Assembly: GCF_900148505.1 (NCBI RefSeq)
Contig: NZ_FRXO01000003.1
Span: 1-64,000, forward strand
DNA from: Pseudoxanthobacter soli DSM 19599
GTDB lineage: Bacteria > Pseudomonadota > Alphaproteobacteria > Rhizobiales > Segnochrobactraceae
Reading direction: 5' to 3'
Length of the DNA stretch: 64,000 nucleotides
In this document: piece after piece, positions 18,951 through 30,892 of the stretch
How positions within the stretch are numbered: position 1 is the stretch's first letter
How the letters are laid out: each line of letters begins with the position of its first letter
Position numbers and translations under genes: made by a program
The notes under the pieces: generated by a model
What the model was told of the DNA's origin: nothing
The model's database searches: none
Seen by the model: only the letters and a program-made list of their open reading frames with translations

Positions 18951-19763
18951 TCAGTCGGCGAGGCCGAGCACGTCGGCCATCGAATAGAGCCCGGGCTTGC
19001 GGCCCTGCCCCCACAGCGCGGCCTTGAGCGCGCCGCGGGCGAAGATGTCGCGGTTCTCGGCGCGGTGGCCGAGCTCGATGCGCTCGCCCTCGCCTGCGAG
19101 GATGACCTGATGGTCGCCGACCACCGAGCCGCCGCGCAGCGTGGCGAAGCCGATGGACCCGGATTCCCGCGGGCCGGTGTGGCCGTCGCGGACCCGGACC
19201 GAGGCGGCCTCGAGATCGACGCCGCGCCCTTCCGCCGCCGCGCGGCCGAGCATCAGCGCCGTGCCGGACGGCGCGTCGACCTTGTGGCGGTGGTGCATCT
19301 CCAGCACCTCGATGTCGTAGTCGGCATCGAGCGCGCGGGCGGCCTTGCGCACCAGCGCGACCAGCAGGTTGACGCCGAGGCTCATGTTGCCGGACTTGAC
19401 GATGACGGCATGGCGCGCGGCCGCCGCGATCGCGGCGTCGTCGGACGCCGACAGCCCGGTGGTGCCGATGACGTGGACGATGCGCGCCTGGGCCGCGATC
19501 TCGGCGGCGGCGAGCGTGCTCTGCGGCGTGGTGAAGTCGATCACGCCGTCGGCGCGGGCGAACAGCGGCAGCGGATCGTCGGTGATGGCGACATCCGCGC
19601 GGCCGATGCCCGACAAAAGGCCCACGTCCTCGCCGAGGGCCACCGAACCCGGCCGCTCCAGCGCGCCGACGAGTTCGGCCCCCGGGGTTGCCTTGATGGC
19701 GCACACCAACGCCCGGCCCATGCGGCCCGCCGCTCCCATCACCACCAGACGCATGTCGTTCAC
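18951..19763 (-). CDS. dapB: 4-hydroxy-tetrahydrodipicolinate reductase
   Basis: A 270-residue NAD(P)H-dependent reductase of the diaminopimelate/lysine pathway, supplying peptidoglycan and lysine. Visible: the N-terminal dinucleotide-binding [19 protein letters not shown], and the substrate-binding catalytic motif [16 protein letters not shown]. Length matches the family. About 200 nt separate it from gpmA downstream; the dapB-gpmA order is common in Rhizobiales. Confidence 0.96.
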   Translation of the reverse strand: MNDMRLVVMGAAGRMGRALVCAIKATPGAELVGALERPGSVALGEDVGLLSGIGRADVAITDDPLPLFARADGVIDFTTPQSTLAAAEIAAQARIVHVIGTTGLSASDDAAIAAAARHAVIVKSGNMSLGVNLLVALVRKAARALDADYDIEVLEMHHRHKVDAPSGTALMLGRAAAEGRGVDLEAASVRVRDGHTGPRESGSIGFATLRGGSVVGDHQVILAGEGERIELGHRAENRDIFARGALKAALWGQGRKPGLYSMADVLGLAD

Positions 19764-19928
19764 CGTGCTGTTGAAGGCGCGCCGCCCGCGCAGATCGCGC
19801 GTCTCGCGGCCACCGCCTCGTTCTTTTCGATTGTCGGGGCATCGCGGGCCCGGCTCAGGGCCGCCGCCGAAGCCGCCCGATGGTGCGAGAGGCGGGGCCT
19901 GTCCGTCAACTGGCCGCGTGCGGCGGCC

Positions 19929-22655
19929 TCACTCCCGCTTCGCACCCTCCGCCCGGGCGGCCTTGAGGCGGTAGAGCGCCTCGAGCGCGGCCTTCGGCGT
20001 GAGGTCGTCGGGGTCGATGGTGTCGAGCAGGCCGAGGGCCGGGTCCGGCGGCGCGGGCTCGGCCGAGGGTGCCGCCGGCCGCGACTGGAACAGCGGCAGG
20101 TCGTCGACCAGGGCGGCGCGCGGGTTCTGGCGGTCGGCCGCCTCCAGCCGGCTCAGCACGCCGCGCGCCCGGCGGATCACCGCCTCCGGCAGGCCGGCGA
20201 GCTTCGCGACCTGGATGCCGTAGGACCGGTCGGCGGCACCCGGCACGATCTCGTGCAGGAACACGACGTCGCCCTTCCACTCCTTCACCTTCACGGTGGC
20301 GTTGTGGACGCGGGCGAGCTTGTCGGCGAGCCCGGTCAGCTCGTGATAGTGGGTCGCGAACAGCGTGCGGCAGCCGTTGATCTCGTGCAGGTGCTCGATG
20401 GTGCCCCAGGCGATGGAAAGGCCGTCGTAGGTCGCGGTGCCGCGGCCGATCTCGTCGAGCACGACGAGGCTTCTTTCGGTCGCCTGGTTGAGGATCGCCG
20501 CGGTCTCGACCATCTCGACCATGAAGGTGGAGCGGCCGCGCGCGAGATCGTCGGCGGCGCCGACGCGGCTGAACAGGCGGTCGACGACGCCGATCTCCGC
20601 GTGCTCCGCCGGCACGAACGCCCCCATCTGCGCCATCACCGCGATCAGCGCGTTCTGGCGCAGGAAGGTCGACTTGCCGCCCATGTTCGGGCCCGTGACG
20701 ATGGTCAGCCGCCCCCGGCTCTCCCCCGGCCCGGGGCCGAGCACGCAATCGTTGGCGACGAACGGATCGCCCGCCTCCGCGCGCAGCGCCTGCTCCACCA
20801 CGGGATGGCGGCCGGCGGTGATGGAGAAGGCCAGGGAACGGTCCACCTTCGGGCGGGTGAAGCGCTCGGCCTCGGCGATCTCGGCGAGCGCGGCCGACAC
20901 GTCGAGCACGGCGAGCGCCTCGGCCGCCGCCTTGAGGCTCGCCGACGCTGCCACCACCCGCTCGACGAGATCGGCGAACACCGAAAGCTCGATCTGGAGC
21001 GCGCGGTCGGCCGCCGAGGCGATGCGGGTTTCGAGGTCTGCGAGTTCGGTCGTGGTGAAGCGGAACGCTCCGGCCATGGTCTGGCGGTGGATGAAGCGCC
21101 GGGTGCCGGCATCGGCCGCCATCAGCTTCTCGCCATGGGCCTGACCGACCTCGATGAACCAGCCGAGCACCGCGTTGTGGCGGATCTTCAGGGTGCGGAC
21201 GCCGGTCTCCTCGGCATAATCGGCCTGGAGGCGGGCGATGACCTGCCGGCTCTCGTCGCGCAGCGCGCGGGCCTCGTCGAGTTCGAGCGAGAAGCCGGGC
21301 CGCACGAAGCCGCCGTCGCGGCGGTGGGGCGGCAGCTCGTCGGCAAGCGCGGTGGCGAGCCTGAGGCCGAGTTCCGGCGGCAGCGCGGCGAGCGCGCCCA
21401 CGGCCGCGGCGATCTCGGACGGCAGATTCCCGGACGTCGGATCCGCCGCGCCGAGCCCTTCGGCGAGCGCCACCGCGCCGCCGAGCGCGGCGCCGATCTG
21501 GCCGAGATCGCGCGGGCCGCCGCGGTCGAGCGCGAGCCGCGACAGCGCGCGGGCGAGATCGGGCGACGACGACAACACCTCGCGGGTGCCGCGGCGCGCA
21601 TCGGGATTGTCGACGAACCAGGCGACGGCGTCGAGCCGGCGGTCGATCGCCTCCGGCACCGTGAGCGGGCTCGCCAGCCGCTCGCAGAGAAGCCGCGCGC
21701 CGGCACCGGTCACCGTGCGGTCGATGGCCGCGACCAGCGATCCCCGGCGCTCGCCGGATGTGGTGCGCACCAGTTCGAGGTTGGCGCGGGTGGAATGGTC
21801 GATCGCCATCACCTCGCTCGCCGCCTCCCGCCGGGGCGGGTCGAGCGCCGGGCGGCTGCCGATCTGGGTGCGCTCGACATAGGCGAGCGCGCCGGAGGCC
21901 GCCGAAAGCTCCGCCCGCGAGAAGCCGCCAAAGCCGTCGAGCGTGGCGACGCCGAAATAGCGTGCGATGCGGTCGGCCGCCGTGGCGCCGTCGAAGGTGG
22001 CGCGCGGCACCGGCGTCACAGCCGGACCGAGGCCGCGAAGGAGCGTGCGCAGGCTGTCGTCGGAAAAGAGCTGGTCGGGCACGACGAGTTCGCGCGGGTC
22101 GATGCGGGCGATGTCGCCGGACAGCGCCTCGAACGCCGTTTCGGCGACGCGGAACGCGCCGGTGGAGATGTCGATCCAGGCAAGGGCGAACGCCGCGCCC
22201 TCCCCCGCCCCGACACGAGCGAGAGCGGCGAGGAAGTTCGAGCGGCGGGTATCGAGCAACGTCTCCTCGGTCAGCGTGCCGGGGGTGACGAGGCGCACGA
22301 CGTCGCGCCGGACGACGGATTTCGAGCCGCGCTTCTTCGCCTCGGCAGGGTCTTCGAGCTGTTCGCAGACCGCGACGCGGAAGCCGAGGGAGATGAGCTT
22401 CTGCAGATAGTCGTCGGCGGCGTGGATCGGCACGCCGGCCATCGGGATGTCGGCGCCGAGGTGCTTGCCGCGCTTGGTGAGCGCGATGCCGAGCGCGCGG
22501 CTCGCCATCTCGGCGTCCTCGAAGAACATCTCGTAGAAATCGCCCATCCGGTAGAACAGCAGGCAGTCCGGATTGGCCGCCTTGATCTCGATATACTGTT
22601 CCATCATCGGGGTCGGGCGGCCGGCGCCCGCGATGTCGGCATTCATGTCCCGCAT
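19929..22655 (-). CDS. mutS: DNA mismatch repair protein MutS
   Basis: A 908-residue mismatch-recognition ATPase. The N-terminal domain carries the mismatch-contacting Phe-x-Glu in [14 protein letters not shown] (~residues 33-46). The ATPase has Walker [15 protein letters not shown] (~655), then [17 protein letters not shown], Walker [17 protein letters not shown] and the signature FATHYHEL. Length is typical for alphaproteobacteria. An ATG three codons downstream (22646) is an alternative start; neither has an obvious ribosome binding site. mutL is not in the window. It is divergent from maeB. Confidence 0.97.
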   Translation of the reverse strand: MRDMNADIAGAGRPTPMMEQYIEIKAANPDCLLFYRMGDFYEMFFEDAEMASRALGIALTKRGKHLGADIPMAGVPIHAADDYLQKLISLGFRVAVCEQLEDPAEAKKRGSKSVVRRDVVRLVTPGTLTEETLLDTRRSNFLAALARVGAGEGAAFALAWIDISTGAFRVAETAFEALSGDIARIDPRELVVPDQLFSDDSLRTLLRGLGPAVTPVPRATFDGATAADRIARYFGVATLDGFGGFSRAELSAASGALAYVERTQIGSRPALDPPRREAASEVMAIDHSTRANLELVRTTSGERRGSLVAAIDRTVTGAGARLLCERLASPLTVPEAIDRRLDAVAWFVDNPDARRGTREVLSSSPDLARALSRLALDRGGPRDLGQIGAALGGAVALAEGLGAADPTSGNLPSEIAAAVGALAALPPELGLRLATALADELPPHRRDGGFVRPGFSLELDEARALRDESRQVIARLQADYAEETGVRTLKIRHNAVLGWFIEVGQAHGEKLMAADAGTRRFIHRQTMAGAFRFTTTELADLETRIASAADRALQIELSVFADLVERVVAASASLKAAAEALAVLDVSAALAEIAEAERFTRPKVDRSLAFSITAGRHPVVEQALRAEAGDPFVANDCVLGPGPGESRGRLTIVTGPNMGGKSTFLRQNALIAVMAQMGAFVPAEHAEIGVVDRLFSRVGAADDLARGRSTFMVEMVETAAILNQATERSLVVLDEIGRGTATYDGLSIAWGTIEHLHEINGCRTLFATHYHELTGLADKLARVHNATVKVKEWKGDVVFLHEIVPGAADRSYGIQVAKLAGLPEAVIRRARGVLSRLEAADRQNPRAALVDDLPLFQSRPAAPSAEPAPPDPALGLLDTIDPDDLTPKAALEALYRLKAARAEGAKRE

Positions 22656-22867
22656 GGGGTGCGACGTTAGCAGAACGGCAAGACTGTTTCATCGCCCGCC
22701 GGCCTTGCGCCGCATACGCGGGCGTGGATAAGGTCGCGGCCCTGCCCTCGCGGGCGCGATGCGCGCCCGCGGACTTTCGTTCCACAGGGGAATCAAGGGA
22801 ACGGGCGCGGCGCCGCGAAGCGGAACCGCGGGCGTGGGGCAAAGAAACCGCAGGGAAGGACGGCCAG

Positions 22868-25162
22868 ATGTCGGCGAACAAGCCCGCCACGGGCGCGAAT
22901 GCGACCACGAACGGCGGCACGATCACGGATCGCGAGGCGCTCGAGTTCCACGCGCGGGGACGGCCCGGCAAGATCGAGATCGTTCCGACCAAGCCCATGG
23001 CGACCCAGCGCGACCTTTCGCTCGCCTATTCGCCGGGCGTCGCCGTGCCGGTGCGTGCCATCGCCGAAGAACCGACCCGGGCGTTCGACTACACTGCCCG
23101 CGGCAACATCGTGGCGGTGATCTCCAACGGCACCGCCATTCTCGGCCTCGGCAATCTCGGCGCGCTCGCCTCCAAGCCGGTGATGGAAGGCAAGGCGGTG
23201 CTGTTCAAGCGCTTCGCCGACGTCGATTCCATCGATCTCGAGATCGACACCGAGGACGTGGACGCCTTCGTCAACGCGGTGCGCTATCTCGGCCCCTCGT
23301 TCGGCGGCATCAACCTGGAAGACATCAAGGCGCCGGACTGCTTCATCATCGAAAGCCGCCTGCGCGAGCTGATGGACATTCCGGTCTTCCACGACGACCA
23401 GCACGGCACCGCGATCATCTGCACCGCCGGCCTGATCAACGCGCTGCACCTGACCGGGCGCGACGTGCGCGACATCAAGGTGGTGTGCAACGGCGCCGGC
23501 GCGGCCGGTATCGCCTGCATCGAGCTCATCAAGGCGATGGGCGTGCGCCACGACAACGTCATCCTCTGCGACACCAAGGGCGTGGTCTTCCAGGGCCGCA
23601 CCGAGGGCATGAACCAGTGGAAGACGGCCCATGCCGTGCCGACCGACGCCCGCACGCTGCAGGAGGCGATGATGGGCGCCGACGTGTTCCTCGGCGTTTC
23701 CGCCAAGGGCGCGCTGACGCAGGACATGGTGCGCTCCATGGCGCCGAACCCGATCATCTTCGCCATGGCCAATCCCGACCCGGAGATCACGCCGGAGGAA
23801 GTGGCCGCCGTGCGCGACGACGCCATCGTCGCGACCGGCCGCTCGGACTACGCCAACCAGGTCAACAACGTTCTCGGCTTCCCCTACATCTTCCGCGGGG
23901 CGCTCGACGTGCGCGCCACCACGATCAACGACGCGATGAAGATCGCCGCCGCCCAGGCCATCGCGGCGCTCGCCCGCGAGGAAGTGCCGGACGAGGTGGC
24001 CGCCGCCTACCAGGGCAAGCTGCTGCGGTTCGGGCCGTCCTACGTGATCCCGGTGCCGTTCGACCCGCGGCTGATCTCCACCGTGCCGCCGGCGGTCGCC
24101 AAGGCGGCGATGGAATCCGGCGTCGCCCGCCGGCCCATCGTCGACATGAAGGCCTATGCCGAGCAGCTTTCCGCCCGCCGCGACCCGGTGGTCGGCTCGC
24201 TCGCCCGCATCTTCACCAAGGTGCGCCAGTCGCCGAAGCGCGTGGTGTTCGCCGAGGGCGAGGAAGTGCCGGTGATCCGCGCCGCCTCCAGCTTCGTCTC
24301 CCAGGGCCTTGGCACCGCGATCCTGATCGGCCGCGAGGAGATCATCGCCGCGGCCGCCGCCGATGCCGGCATCGAGTTCAAGCCCGGCATGGAGGTGCTG
24401 AACGCGCGCCTTTCGAGCCGCAACAAGGACTATGCCGACTTCCTCTATGCCCGGCTGCAGCGCCAGGGCTTCCTGCGGCGCGACTGCCAGCGGCTCGTCA
24501 ACAACGACCGCAACTTCTTCGGCGCGCTGATGGTGGCCCGCGGCGAGGCGGACGCCATGGTGACCGGCGCGACGCGCAACTTCGCCACCACCTTCGAGGC
24601 GGTGCTGAAGGTGATCGACCGCAAGCCCGGCCACACGCTGATCGGCGTTTCGCTGGTGCTGACCCGCGGGCGCACGGTGATCGTGGCCGACACGGCCGTT
24701 CACGACACCCCGACGGCGGAGGAACTGGCCGACATCGCGGTCGAGGCCGCCCACGTCGCCCGCCGGCTCGGCTACGAGCCGAAGGTGGCGATGCTCGCCA
24801 ACGCCACCTTCGGTCAGCCGCCGAGCGAAAGCGCGGCCCGGGTGCAGGCGGCGGTGCGGCTGCTCGGCAAGCGGCGCATCGATTTCGAGGTGGACGGCGA
24901 GATGGCCGCCGACGTGGCGCTCAATGCCGAACTGCTCGCCACCTACCCGTTCACGAGCCTGTCCGGCCCGGCGAACGTGCTGGTGATGCCCTCGGCCGAC
25001 GCCGCCTCGATCGCGACGCGGATGATGCGCGAGATCGGCGGGGCGACGGTGGTCGGGCCGTTCCTGGTCGGGCTCGACAAGTCCGTCCAGATCGTCTCGC
25101 TCGGCGCCAAGGATGCGGAACTCGCCAATATGGCGGCGGTCGCGGCCTTCAACGTGACCTGA
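22868..25162 (+). CDS. maeB: NADP-dependent malic enzyme with phosphotransacetylase-like domain
   Basis: A 764-residue two-domain protein. GGGAAGGA lies just before the ATG at 22868, which therefore beats an upstream start. Residues ~20-430 are malic enzyme (oxidative decarboxylation of malate to pyruvate): [20 protein letters not shown], the dinucleotide-binding [10 protein letters not shown] and [10 protein letters not shown]. Residues ~435-764 resemble phosphate acetyltransferase ([25 protein letters not shown]), a regulatory, usually non-catalytic tail in MaeB/Tme/Dme proteins. It feeds pyruvate and NADPH from C4 dicarboxylates, which fits the tct and sulfate uptake genes in a soil-type organism. 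DME versus TME cofactor preference cannot be decided here. Confidence 0.95.
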   Translation: MSANKPATGANATTNGGTITDREALEFHARGRPGKIEIVPTKPMATQRDLSLAYSPGVAVPVRAIAEEPTRAFDYTARGNIVAVISNGTAILGLGNLGALASKPVMEGKAVLFKRFADVDSIDLEIDTEDVDAFVNAVRYLGPSFGGINLEDIKAPDCFIIESRLRELMDIPVFHDDQHGTAIICTAGLINALHLTGRDVRDIKVVCNGAGAAGIACIELIKAMGVRHDNVILCDTKGVVFQGRTEGMNQWKTAHAVPTDARTLQEAMMGADVFLGVSAKGALTQDMVRSMAPNPIIFAMANPDPEITPEEVAAVRDDAIVATGRSDYANQVNNVLGFPYIFRGALDVRATTINDAMKIAAAQAIAALAREEVPDEVAAAYQGKLLRFGPSYVIPVPFDPRLISTVPPAVAKAAMESGVARRPIVDMKAYAEQLSARRDPVVGSLARIFTKVRQSPKRVVFAEGEEVPVIRAASSFVSQGLGTAILIGREEIIAAAAADAGIEFKPGMEVLNARLSSRNKDYADFLYARLQRQGFLRRDCQRLVNNDRNFFGALMVARGEADAMVTGATRNFATTFEAVLKVIDRKPGHTLIGVSLVLTRGRTVIVADTAVHDTPTAEELADIAVEAAHVARRLGYEPKVAMLANATFGQPPSESAARVQAAVRLLGKRRIDFEVDGEMAADVALNAELLATYPFTSLSGPANVLVMPSADAASIATRMMREIGGATVVGPFLVGLDKSVQIVSLGAKDAELANMAAVAAFNVT

Positions 25163-25303
25163 ACCGGGCCGCCGGATCGCCGTCGCCCCCCGCCGAAACG
25201 AGGCGGCGCGACGGCTTTCATCGGCCGGCCCCCTCTGATAGAACGGCGCAGCCGGCGGACGGGCGTTCGCCGGCTTCCCTTTTTGCGAATGCTGGAGCTG
25301 GCC

Positions 25304-25897
25304 ATGCGCAGCGGGCGCATCGAGCGCAAGACGAACGAGACCGAGATCGTCGTGGGCATCGACCTCGACGGCACGGGCAAGGCCGCGATCTCGACCGGCG
25401 TCGGCTTCTTCGACCACATGCTGGACCAGATCGCCCGCCACGGGCTGTTCGACCTCGACATTTCGGCCAAGGGCGACCTGCACATCGACGACCACCACAC
25501 CGTGGAGGACGTCGGCATCGCGCTCGGCGTCGCGGTGCGGCAGGCGCTGGGCGACCGGCGCGGCATCACCCGCTACGCCGACGCCTACCTGCCGATGGAC
25601 GAGGCGCTGACGCGGGTGGCCGTCGACGTCTCCGGCCGGCCGTTCCTGGTGTTCCGCACCACGTTCCCGAGCCCCAAGATCGGCACCTTCGACACCGAGC
25701 TGGTGGAGGAGTTCTTCCGCGCCTTCGCGTTCAACGCAGGGCTGACCCTCCACGTCGAGACTCTCTACGGCGCCAACAGCCACCATATAGCGGAGAGCTG
25801 CTTCAAGGGGCTGGCGCGCGCGCTGAAGGCGGCCTTCGCCATCGACCCGCGCCAGGCGAACGTGATTCCGTCGACCAAGGGCAGCCTCGACGGCTGA
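25304..25897 (+). CDS. hisB: imidazoleglycerol-phosphate dehydratase
   Basis: A 197-residue manganese enzyme catalysing the sixth step of histidine synthesis. ATG at 25304 ([14 protein letters not shown]) was chosen over ATGs at 25283 and 25289 because GGAG lies 8 nt upstream and the length then matches monofunctional HisB. The two metal-binding repeats are [16 protein letters not shown] and [17 protein letters not shown]. First gene of a run hisB-DUF2628-hisHAFE on the plus strand. Confidence 0.96.
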   Translation: MRSGRIERKTNETEIVVGIDLDGTGKAAISTGVGFFDHMLDQIARHGLFDLDISAKGDLHIDDHHTVEDVGIALGVAVRQALGDRRGITRYADAYLPMDEALTRVAVDVSGRPFLVFRTTFPSPKIGTFDTELVEEFFRAFAFNAGLTLHVETLYGANSHHIAESCFKGLARALKAAFAIDPRQANVIPSTKGSLDG

Positions 25898-25971
25898 GCC
25901 GGACCGGCGGACGCGGACTTCCGGCGGCCTGTCGCCGGCCGCGAAACGAGGACCATGCCGAGGACCATGCC

Positions 25972-26478
25972 ATGAGCCTCTATATCGTCATGGAGCCGCC
26001 GCGGTCCGGCGATGCCCGGCGCGATGCCGAGCGCGTCGCGTTCGTGCGCGAGGGCTTTTCCTGGCTGGCGCTGTTCGTGCCGGCGCTGTGGCTCCTGTGC
26101 CATCGCATGTGGCTGGTCCTGATCGGCTGGATCGTGGTGGCGGTGGCGCTGCATCTCGCCGTCGAGCGCCTCGGCACCGCGGCCGACCTGATCGCCGGGC
26201 TCGCCTTCAATGTCGCCTGCGCGTTCGAGGCCAACGGGCTGAGGCGCTGGACGCTCGCCCGCCGCGGCTACCGCGAGGCTGCTGTGGTCGCCGGCCACAG
26301 CCGCGCGGACTGCGAGCGGCGCTATTTCGCCGAGCGGCAGGCCCGCGCCGCCGTTCAGGAGGACGACGCCCCCGCGCCGCCGCCGGCCTCCGTCCCGTCC
26401 TTTCCGGCCGCCCGCGCCGTTCCCTCCGAGGGCGAGCCGGTGCTCGGCCTCTTTCCGCAGCCGGAGCGTCCGTCATGA
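25972..26478 (+). CDS. DUF2628 membrane protein within the his operon
   Basis: A 168-residue small membrane protein. Residues ~28-50 and ~52-65 are hydrophobic ([20 protein letters not shown] and following), with a third hydrophobic stretch near 70-85, then a cytoplasmic Arg/Ala/Pro-rich tail. DUF2628-type proteins are found between hisB and hisH in many Rhizobiales. Its TGA overlaps the hisH ATG (ATGA at 26475-26478), so translation is probably coupled. Function unknown; nothing in it suggests a histidine enzyme. Confidence 0.82.
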   Translation: MSLYIVMEPPRSGDARRDAERVAFVREGFSWLALFVPALWLLCHRMWLVLIGWIVVAVALHLAVERLGTAADLIAGLAFNVACAFEANGLRRWTLARRGYREAAVVAGHSRADCERRYFAERQARAAVQEDDAPAPPPASVPSFPAARAVPSEGEPVLGLFPQPERPS

Positions 26479-27125
26479 GCGTCGCCGTCATCGATTACGG
26501 CTCGGGCAACCTGCGCTCGGCCACCAAGGCGCTGGAGCGGGCCGCCCGTGAGGCCGGCCTCGCCACCGAGATCGTGCTGACCTCCGATCCCGCGGCGGTG
26601 GCCGCGGCCGAGCGCGTGGTGCTGCCGGGCGTCGGCGCCTTCGCCGACTGCCGCCGGGGGCTTGAGGCGGTGCCGGGCCTCAAGGACGCCGTGGTCGAGC
26701 ACGTCGAGGCCAAGGGCAAGCCGTTCCTCGGCATCTGCGTCGGCATGCAGCTGATGGCGAGCCGGGGCGTCGAATACGAGACCACCGACGGCTTCGGCTG
26801 GATCGCGGGCGACGTGGTGCGCATCGCCCCCTCCGACCCGGCGCTCAAGGTGCCGCACATGGGCTGGAACACGCTCGACGTGAAGCGCGAGCACCCGATC
26901 CTCGCCGGCATTCCGACCGGGCCGAACGGGCTGCACGCCTATTTCGTCCATTCCTATCATCTTGCCGCCGCGCGGCCCGAAGACGTGATCGCCACCACCG
27001 ATTATGGCGGGCCGGTCACGGCCGTCGTCGGCCGCGACAATGTCGTCGGCACCCAGTTCCACCCCGAGAAGAGCCAGCGGCTCGGCCTCGCCCTTCTCGC
27101 CAATTTCCTCGCGTGGCGCCCATGA
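26475..27125 (+). CDS. hisH: imidazole glycerol phosphate synthase, glutaminase subunit
   Basis: A 216-residue class I glutamine amidotransferase that supplies ammonia to HisF. Motifs: [11 protein letters not shown] at the N-terminus, [10 protein letters not shown], the nucleophile loop [11 protein letters not shown], and the catalytic His-Glu in [10 protein letters not shown]. Starts and ends with ATGA overlaps to DUF2628 and hisA, indicating tight coupling. Partner hisF is two genes downstream. Confidence 0.97.
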   Translation: MSVAVIDYGSGNLRSATKALERAAREAGLATEIVLTSDPAAVAAAERVVLPGVGAFADCRRGLEAVPGLKDAVVEHVEAKGKPFLGICVGMQLMASRGVEYETTDGFGWIAGDVVRIAPSDPALKVPHMGWNTLDVKREHPILAGIPTGPNGLHAYFVHSYHLAAARPEDVIATTDYGGPVTAVVGRDNVVGTQFHPEKSQRLGLALLANFLAWRP

Positions 27126-27859
27126 TCCTGTTCCCGGCCATCGATCTCAAGGAAGGCCGCTGCGTTCGTCTCGTGCGCGGCGAGATGGACAAGGCCACCG
27201 TCTTCAACGACGACCCGGCCGCCCAGGCCGCGGCGTTCGCCGAGGCCGGCTTCGAGTGGCTGCACGTCGTCGACCTCGACGGCGCCTTCGCCGGCCAGAG
27301 CCGCAACGGCGCCGCGGTGGAGGCGATCCTGAAGCGCATCCGCCTGCCGGTGCAGCTCGGCGGCGGCATCCGCGACCGGGCCGCCATCGAGGGCTGGCTG
27401 GAGAAGGGCGTGACCCGCGTCATCCTCGGCACCGTCGCGGTGCGCGATCCCGCGCTCGTGAAGGAGGCCGCCCGCGCCCATCCGGGCCGGGTGGTGGTGG
27501 GCATCGACGCCAAGGGCGGCCGCGTCGCGGTCGAAGGCTGGGCGGAGACCTCCGAGATGGCGGCGGTCGACCTCGCCCGCGCCTTCGAGGACGCCGGCGT
27601 CGCGGCGATCGTCTACACCGACATCGACCGCGACGGGATGCTGCAGGGCCTCAACTGGGCCTCGACGCTGGAACTCGCGGCGGCGGTCTCGATCCCGGTG
27701 ATCGCATCGGGCGGCCTCGCCGGCATCGGCGACGTCGAGCGGCTGATGCAGCCGGACGCGGCCATTCTGGAAGGCGCCATCGCCGGCCGCGCGCTCTATG
27801 ACGGCCGGCTCGATCCGGCGGCGGCGCTGGCGCTCGTCAAGGCGCGGCAGGCGGCATAA
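27122..27859 (+). CDS. hisA: ProFAR isomerase
   Basis: A 245-residue TIM-barrel enzyme (phosphoribosylformimino-AICAR-phosphate isomerase), fourth step of histidine synthesis. [17 protein letters not shown] carries the first catalytic Asp, LQLGGGIR-like QLGGGIRDR the phosphate loop, and [10 protein letters not shown] the second catalytic Asp; [10 protein letters not shown] is the second phosphate-binding loop. The ATG overlaps the hisH stop. Confidence 0.97.
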   Translation: MILFPAIDLKEGRCVRLVRGEMDKATVFNDDPAAQAAAFAEAGFEWLHVVDLDGAFAGQSRNGAAVEAILKRIRLPVQLGGGIRDRAAIEGWLEKGVTRVILGTVAVRDPALVKEAARAHPGRVVVGIDAKGGRVAVEGWAETSEMAAVDLARAFEDAGVAAIVYTDIDRDGMLQGLNWASTLELAAAVSIPVIASGGLAGIGDVERLMQPDAAILEGAIAGRALYDGRLDPAAALALVKARQAA

Positions 27860-27869
27860 GGGGGACGAC

Positions 27870-28664
27870 ATGCTCAAGGTCCGCGTCATTCCCTGCCTCG
27901 ACGTCAAGGACGGCCGGGTGGTCAAGGGCGTGCAGTTCGTCGACCTGATCGACGCCGGCGACCCGGTGGAGGCCGCCGAGGCCTACGACGCCGCCGGGGC
28001 TGACGAACTCACCTTCCTCGACATCGCCGCGAGCCACGAGGGCCGCGGCATCCTGCTCGACGTGGTGCGGCGCACCGCGGAGCGCTGCTTCATGCCGCTG
28101 ACGGTGGGCGGGGGCGTGCGCACCGTGGAGGACATCCGCGCGCTGCTGCTCGCCGGGGCCGACAAGGTTTCCATCAACACCGCCGCGGTGACGGACCGCG
28201 ACTTCGTGCGCCGCGCGGCCGAGAAGTTCGGCAGCCAGTGCATCGTGGTCGCGATCGACGCCAAGCGGGTTTCCGACGAGGGCGAGCCGCCGCGCTGGGA
28301 GATCTTCACCCACGGCGGCCGCACCCCGACCGGCATCGACGCACTCGACTTCGCCGAGGAGGTGACCCGCCTCGGCGCCGGCGAGATCCTGCTGACCTCG
28401 ATGGACCGCGACGGCACCAAGATCGGCTACGACGTCGAGCTGACGCGCGCGGTCGCCGACCGGGTGGAAGTGCCGGTGATCGCCTCCGGCGGTGTCGGCA
28501 ACCTCGACCACCTGGTCGACGGCGTGCGCGACGGCCATGCCTCGGCGGTTCTGGCGGCCTCGATCTTCCACTTCGGCACCTACACCATCCGCGAGGCCAA
28601 GGACCGCCTCGCCGGCGCCGGGCTGGCGGTGCGCCTCGACGGGCTCACGGAGGCCGCGCAATGA
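27870..28664 (+). CDS. hisF: imidazole glycerol phosphate synthase, cyclase subunit
   Basis: A 264-residue TIM barrel, synthase partner of His[20 protein letters not shown] carries the catalytic Asp11-type residue, [13 protein letters not shown] the phosphate loop, [10 protein letters not shown] the second catalytic Asp, and [10 protein letters not shown] the other phosphate site. GGGGGACG precedes the ATG at 27870. The stop overlaps the hisE ATG at 28661. Confidence 0.97.
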   Translation: MLKVRVIPCLDVKDGRVVKGVQFVDLIDAGDPVEAAEAYDAAGADELTFLDIAASHEGRGILLDVVRRTAERCFMPLTVGGGVRTVEDIRALLLAGADKVSINTAAVTDRDFVRRAAEKFGSQCIVVAIDAKRVSDEGEPPRWEIFTHGGRTPTGIDALDFAEEVTRLGAGEILLTSMDRDGTKIGYDVELTRAVADRVEVPVIASGGVGNLDHLVDGVRDGHASAVLAASIFHFGTYTIREAKDRLAGAGLAVRLDGLTEAAQ

Positions 28665-28990
28665 CCGGCGACCGCTTCACGCTCGAAAGCCTCGACGAGA
28701 TCGTGCGCACCCGCGCCGCCTCGGAAGATCCGGGCTCCTATACCGCCCGGCTGATGGGCAAGGGCGTACCGAAGATCGCCCAGAAGGTCGGCGAGGAGGC
28801 GGTGGAAGCCGCCATCGCCGCCGCGCTCGGCGACAAGGCGGGGCTGACCGGAGAGGCGGCGGACCTTCTCTACCACCTCCTCGTCCTTTTGCGGGCTTGC
28901 GATCTGCCCCTCGGCGATGTCATGGAAGAACTGCGCCGGCGAACCGCGCAGACGGGGCTTGAGGAAAAGGCGTCCCGGCCGCGCGGCTGA
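28661..28990 (+). CDS. hisE: phosphoribosyl-ATP pyrophosphatase
   Basis: A 109-residue all-alpha NTP pyrophosphohydrolase for the second step of histidine synthesis. [20 protein letters not shown] carries the EExxE-type metal ligands, and [13 protein letters not shown] the downstream acidic motif. It stands alone rather than fused to HisI, as is normal in Rhizobiales; hisI is not in this window. ATGA overlap with hisF. Confidence 0.95.
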   Translation: MTGDRFTLESLDEIVRTRAASEDPGSYTARLMGKGVPKIAQKVGEEAVEAAIAAALGDKAGLTGEAADLLYHLLVLLRACDLPLGDVMEELRRRTAQTGLEEKASRPRG

Positions 28991-29013
28991 CGGATGAAAT
29001 GTGGGGTAGCGTC

Positions 29014-30012
29014 ATGGATGCGGCGGCAGCGCGCCCGGACGCGGGCAGGGATGCGTCCATGGACATGGCTACCCAGCGTGAATTGTCGCCCTACCGCGTG
29101 TTCGGCGAGGCCGAGTGGGCGAACCTGCGCGCCGACACCCCGATGACGCTGACGGCCGAGGAGGTCGGGCGCCTCCAAGGCCTGCACGATCCGGTGTCGA
29201 TGAGCCAGGTCGAGCGCATCTATCTGCCGCTGTCGCGGCTGCTGTCGTTCTATGTGGAGGCCACCCAAGGCCTGCACGCGGCGACCAACCGCTTCCTCGG
29301 CCGCGACGACGGCAAGATCCCGTTCGTGATCGGCATCGCCGGCTCGGTCGCGGTCGGCAAGTCCACCACCGCGCGCCTGCTGCAGGCGCTGCTGGCGCGC
29401 TGGCCGACGAGCCCGCGGGTGTCGCTCGTCACCACCGACGGTTTCCTGCTGCCCAACGCCGTGCTTCAGGCGGAGGGCCTGATGGAGCGCAAGGGCTTCC
29501 CGCAGAGCTACGACCGGCAGGCGCTGCTCGCCTTCCTCACGGACATCAAGGCCGGTAAGCCGAAGGTGACCGCGCCGGTCTATTCCCACCTCGTCTACGA
29601 CGTGATGCCCGGCGAGACCGTCACGGTCGAGGAACCCGACATCCTGATCGTCGAGGGCCTCAACGTGCTGCAGCCGAACCGGCTGCCGCGCCACGGCCGC
29701 GCGATCCCCTTCGTGTCGGACTTCTTCGACTTCTCGATCTATATCGACGCCGAGGAAGACCTGATCCACCGCTGGTACGTCTCGCGCTTCATGGCGCTGA
29801 AGCAGACGCGGTTCCGCGATCCGCAATCCTATTTCCACCGCTATGCCGACATTTCCGAGGAAGAGGCGCGGCAGTTCGCCGAGCGGCTGTGGGCCCGCAT
29901 CAACCGGGTGAACCTGCACGAGAACATCCTGCCGACCCGCCCGCGCGCCGACCTGATCCTGACCAAGGGCGCCAACCACGACATCGAGAGCGTCGCCCTG
30001 CGCAAGCTGTGA
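29014..30012 (+). CDS. coaA: type I pantothenate kinase
   Basis: A 332-residue kinase for the first step of coenzyme A synthesis. Walker A is [17 protein letters not shown] (~residues 107-123); [25 protein letters not shown] and IVEGLNVLQ also match CoaA. GGGGTAGC lies 7 nt before the ATG at 29014, making it the likely start; an ATG at 28999 and one at 29059 are alternatives. coaA directly follows hisE in many Rhizobiales, here with only 23 nt between them. Confidence 0.95.
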   Translation: MDAAAARPDAGRDASMDMATQRELSPYRVFGEAEWANLRADTPMTLTAEEVGRLQGLHDPVSMSQVERIYLPLSRLLSFYVEATQGLHAATNRFLGRDDGKIPFVIGIAGSVAVGKSTTARLLQALLARWPTSPRVSLVTTDGFLLPNAVLQAEGLMERKGFPQSYDRQALLAFLTDIKAGKPKVTAPVYSHLVYDVMPGETVTVEEPDILIVEGLNVLQPNRLPRHGRAIPFVSDFFDFSIYIDAEEDLIHRWYVSRFMALKQTRFRDPQSYFHRYADISEEEARQFAERLWARINRVNLHENILPTRPRADLILTKGANHDIESVALRKL

Positions 30013-30123
30013 CGGCCGCGCCCACCGCGCCGATCTCTGCCGCACCAATCCGCGGCGCTCATCTTCGCCCCGCCTGCTTCCATCCCGAAGAGCCTGCTTC
30101 CACCCAGAAGAGGACGCCTGCCC

Positions 30124-30846
30124 ATGCCCGAGGCCCGCTGGCACCCGAAGACCGCGCGCGACCGCCTGATCCTGGCGGTGGACACCCCGAACGTCGCAGA
30201 GGCGCGCGCCGTGATCGCGGATACCCGGGGCGCGGTCGGCGTCTACAAGATCGGGCTGGAACTGATCTATGCGCCGGGCGGGCTGGAGCTTGCCGGCGAG
30301 CTCGTGCGCACGGGCGAGCGCGTTTTCCTCGACGCCAAGCTGCTCGACATCGACAACACCGTCGCCGGCGCGGTGCGCTCGGCGGTCGCGCTCGGCGCCG
30401 ACCTCCTGACGCTGCACGCCTATCCGAAGGCGATGGCGGCGGCGGTAGCGGCCCGCGGCGAGGCGCGGACCGCGCTGCTCGCCGTCACCGTGCTGACCTC
30501 GCTCGACGACGAAGACCTCGCGGCCGCAGGCTATCGCGGCACGGTCGCCGAGCGCGTCGCCGAACGCGCCGCCCAGGCGAAGGCCGCCGGCATCGACGGC
30601 ATCGTGTGCTCGCCGAAGGAGGTGGCGGCCGTGCGCGCCGTCGTCGGGCCGGACATGCTGCTGGTGACGCCCGGCGTGCGGCCGGCTGGCGCCGCGGTGG
30701 GAGACCAGAAGCGCGTCGCCACCCCCGGCGAGGCCATCCGCGACGGCGCCGACATGCTGGTGGTCGGCCGACCGATCGTCGGGGCGCCGGACCGGCGCGC
30801 GGCGGCGGACGCCGTCGTCGCCGAGATCGCCGCCGCGCTCGGCTGA
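30124..30846 (+). CDS. pyrF: orotidine 5'-phosphate decarboxylase
   Basis: A 240-residue TIM-barrel enzyme giving UMP from OMP. LILAVDTPN near the N-terminus, the catalytic Asp-Lys-Asp cluster in FLDAKLLDIDNTVAGA (family DxKxxDI), LTSLDDEDL and LVTPGVRP fit group I PyrF. It follows coaA by 110 nt on the same strand and may be co-transcribed. Confidence 0.95.
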   Translation: MPEARWHPKTARDRLILAVDTPNVAEARAVIADTRGAVGVYKIGLELIYAPGGLELAGELVRTGERVFLDAKLLDIDNTVAGAVRSAVALGADLLTLHAYPKAMAAAVAARGEARTALLAVTVLTSLDDEDLAAAGYRGTVAERVAERAAQAKAAGIDGIVCSPKEVAAVRAVVGPDMLLVTPGVRPAGAAVGDQKRVATPGEAIRDGADMLVVGRPIVGAPDRRAAADAVVAEIAAALG

Positions 30847-30892
30847 ACCGGGCGGGCGAGCGGCGACTGCACGGCCGATCCCGTCCAGCGCG

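Noticed and set aside
19065-22670. 1201-codon plus-strand open frame opposite dapB and mutS
   Set aside because: A GC-rich antisense shadow; the minus-strand genes carry full family motifs.
22793-25786. 997-codon minus-strand open frame opposite maeB and hisB
   Set aside because: Shadow frame with no motifs; maeB and hisB explain the region.
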